In this document: one piece after another, positions 63,231 to 64,000 of the stretch
How positions within the stretch are numbered: position 1 is the first letter of the stretch
Layout of the letters: every line of letters begins with the position of its first letter
Translations under genes and position numbers: made by a program
The notes under the pieces: model-generated
Database searches by the model: none
What the model was told of the DNA's origin: nothing
The model's input: only the letters and a program-made list of their open reading frames with translations
Assembly: GCF_020731285.1 (NCBI RefSeq)
Contig: NZ_JAJFOW010000001.1
Coordinates: 186,001-250,000, forward strand
Origin: Cohnella baijiui
GTDB taxonomy: Bacteria > Bacillota > Bacilli > Paenibacillales > Paenibacillaceae
Length of the DNA: 64,000 bases
Reading direction: 5' to 3'

Positions 63231-64000
63231 ATGAGAATTGATTTGGGTTGCGGGAAAAATAAATTTCGAGATTGCATCGGAATCGATCGGATAGCCTACC
63301 ATAATACCGATATTGTACATGACTTAAACCAGCCACTCCCTCTTGAAGATAACTCGGTTGATTTTGTAATGGCCTCCCGTAGTTTGGAGTACGTTGACGA
63401 TCTTCATGCCGTTATGGAAGATATTTACCGGGTTTGCCGCCATAAAGCTGTTGTTTGCATTGTGGCCCCATATGCTCATGTGTCTTCTCATATGGTCAAT
63501 CCGCAATATAAGCATTTGTTTAATGAACATTCTCCGAGGTACTGGACGAAACATACCGGGATGGCGCTGGACAGCAATGAATTTCTATTCTCGCCAAAAG
63601 ATACTTGGTCGTTGCGGGACGAAGAAAGCAGCATAAATACCGATTACAGGGTTCTTCGGATGGAATTTTTTTATTTTCCACAATATAGATTAGGTTATGA
63701 GCCGTTTGAATTGTCCCTTCTTCGGCAATCCCAATTTAATGTTGCCTTTCAGATTATGTATCAATTGCTTGTCGTAAAAGAACCCATAGATGATGAAGAG
63801 GTCCTTATGCTGAATGAAACGGTGTGGTTCGAGGAACCAGACGATGTAAAAGCTATGAGATCTGCAGGTTCCTGGGAAGAGAAAGACAAACGACCGTTTT
63901 ACTTGGATCATTTGTCGCCTATCCTTCAAGATCAAGTCCCTCAAGATCAAAACGTAGACATTGAATTCTATGCGAAAAAGAAAATTCGGAAACAAAGCGT
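63231..64000 (+). CDS. Class I SAM-dependent methyltransferase, cut by the window end
   Basis: At least 256 codons stay open to the window edge. The start MRIDLGCGKNKF carries the SAM-binding DLGCG loop, followed by IGIDR (acidic residue for ribose), VDFVMASRSLEYVDD and the EDIYRVCRH helix seen in Methyltransf_11 proteins. After about residue 90 the sequence matches no domain I recognise (HLFNEHSPRYWTKH, then a Phe/Tyr-rich stretch). Base composition and codon use (ATT, AAA, TTT rich) differ from the rest, suggesting acquired DNA or a surface-glycan locus beyond the window. GGCGGGGG lies about ten bases before the ATG. Confidence 0.75.
   Translation, partial: MRIDLGCGKNKFRDCIGIDRIAYHNTDIVHDLNQPLPLEDNSVDFVMASRSLEYVDDLHAVMEDIYRVCRHKAVVCIVAPYAHVSSHMVNPQYKHLFNEHSPRYWTKHTGMALDSNEFLFSPKDTWSLRDEESSINTDYRVLRMEFFYFPQYRLGYEPFELSLLRQSQFNVAFQIMYQLLVVKEPIDDEEVLMLNETVWFEEPDDVKAMRSAGSWEEKDKRPFYLDHLSPILQDQVPQDQNVDIEFYAKKKIRKQS

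Overview
The window looks like chromosome of a GC-rich, Gram-positive member of the Bacillota, most likely Paenibacillaceae (Cohnella or Paenibacillus type). The evidence is strong GGAGG-type ribosome binding sites, many GTG and TTG starts, several lipoproteins with a Gram-positive lipobox, LplB/LplC/lipoprotein sugar ABC operons next to membrane-anchored AraC regulators, an OpuC operon in Bacillus gene order, and intergenic repeat arrays. The genus is inference. Most of the window is GC-rich; the last ~800 bases are visibly AT-richer.

Layout. 0-7.4 kb: a secreted GxGYxYP protein, an Old Yellow Enzyme, a small protein, a WYL regulator, an MDR-type oxidoreductase divergent from a LysR regulator, and a small membrane protein. 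7.5-9.6 kb: a class A penicillin-binding protein. 9.8-14.6 kb: an osmoprotectant ABC operon (opuCA-CB-CC-CD) ending in a TIR-like gene, with a GntR/RCK_C regulator of the BusR (c-di-AMP-sensing) type just upstream. 15.1-17.1 kb: a hairpin repeat array, an ECF sigma factor and a ClpP paralogue. 17.2-22.6 kb: an AraC regulator divergent from a glycoside-hydrolase-like gene with a clear 21-bp-spaced operator, an HxlR regulator and an SgrR-type regulator.

22.8-36.6 kb is a carbohydrate region. It has two complete ABC importers (two permeases plus lipoprotein each), a secreted propeller-like protein, a GntR-LacI hybrid regulator, a membrane AraC regulator, a sugar isomerase/epimerase, and the collapsed remnant of an SGNH esterase at the end of the second importer operon. 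36.7-44.6 kb: an Lhr-type helicase, a VanZ/RDD membrane protein, and mnmH plus selD, which together make 2-selenouridine in tRNA. 44.7-47 kb: a VanX-type dipeptidase and a secreted SH3b-glucosaminidase, both acting on cell wall.

47.2-48.4 kb is a non-coding stretch with two oppositely oriented repeat arrays sharing one ~20-bp core. 48.4-55.9 kb is a signalling operon: a REC-kinase protein followed by a 1901-residue soluble hybrid kinase with about ten HAMP units. 56-58.6 kb: a VOC protein and a DinG-family helicase. 58.8-62.9 kb: the efeO-efeB-efeU ferrous iron uptake operon behind a textbook Fur box. 63.2 kb to the end: an AT-richer SAM methyltransferase cut by the window edge.

The most unusual signals are the TIR-like gene inside the osmoprotectant operon, the two intergenic repeat families, the internally deleted SGNH gene, the HAMP array, and a palindrome shared by the sugar regulator and the membrane AraC gene. 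All calls rest on reading the sequence and on family knowledge; no database search was run.
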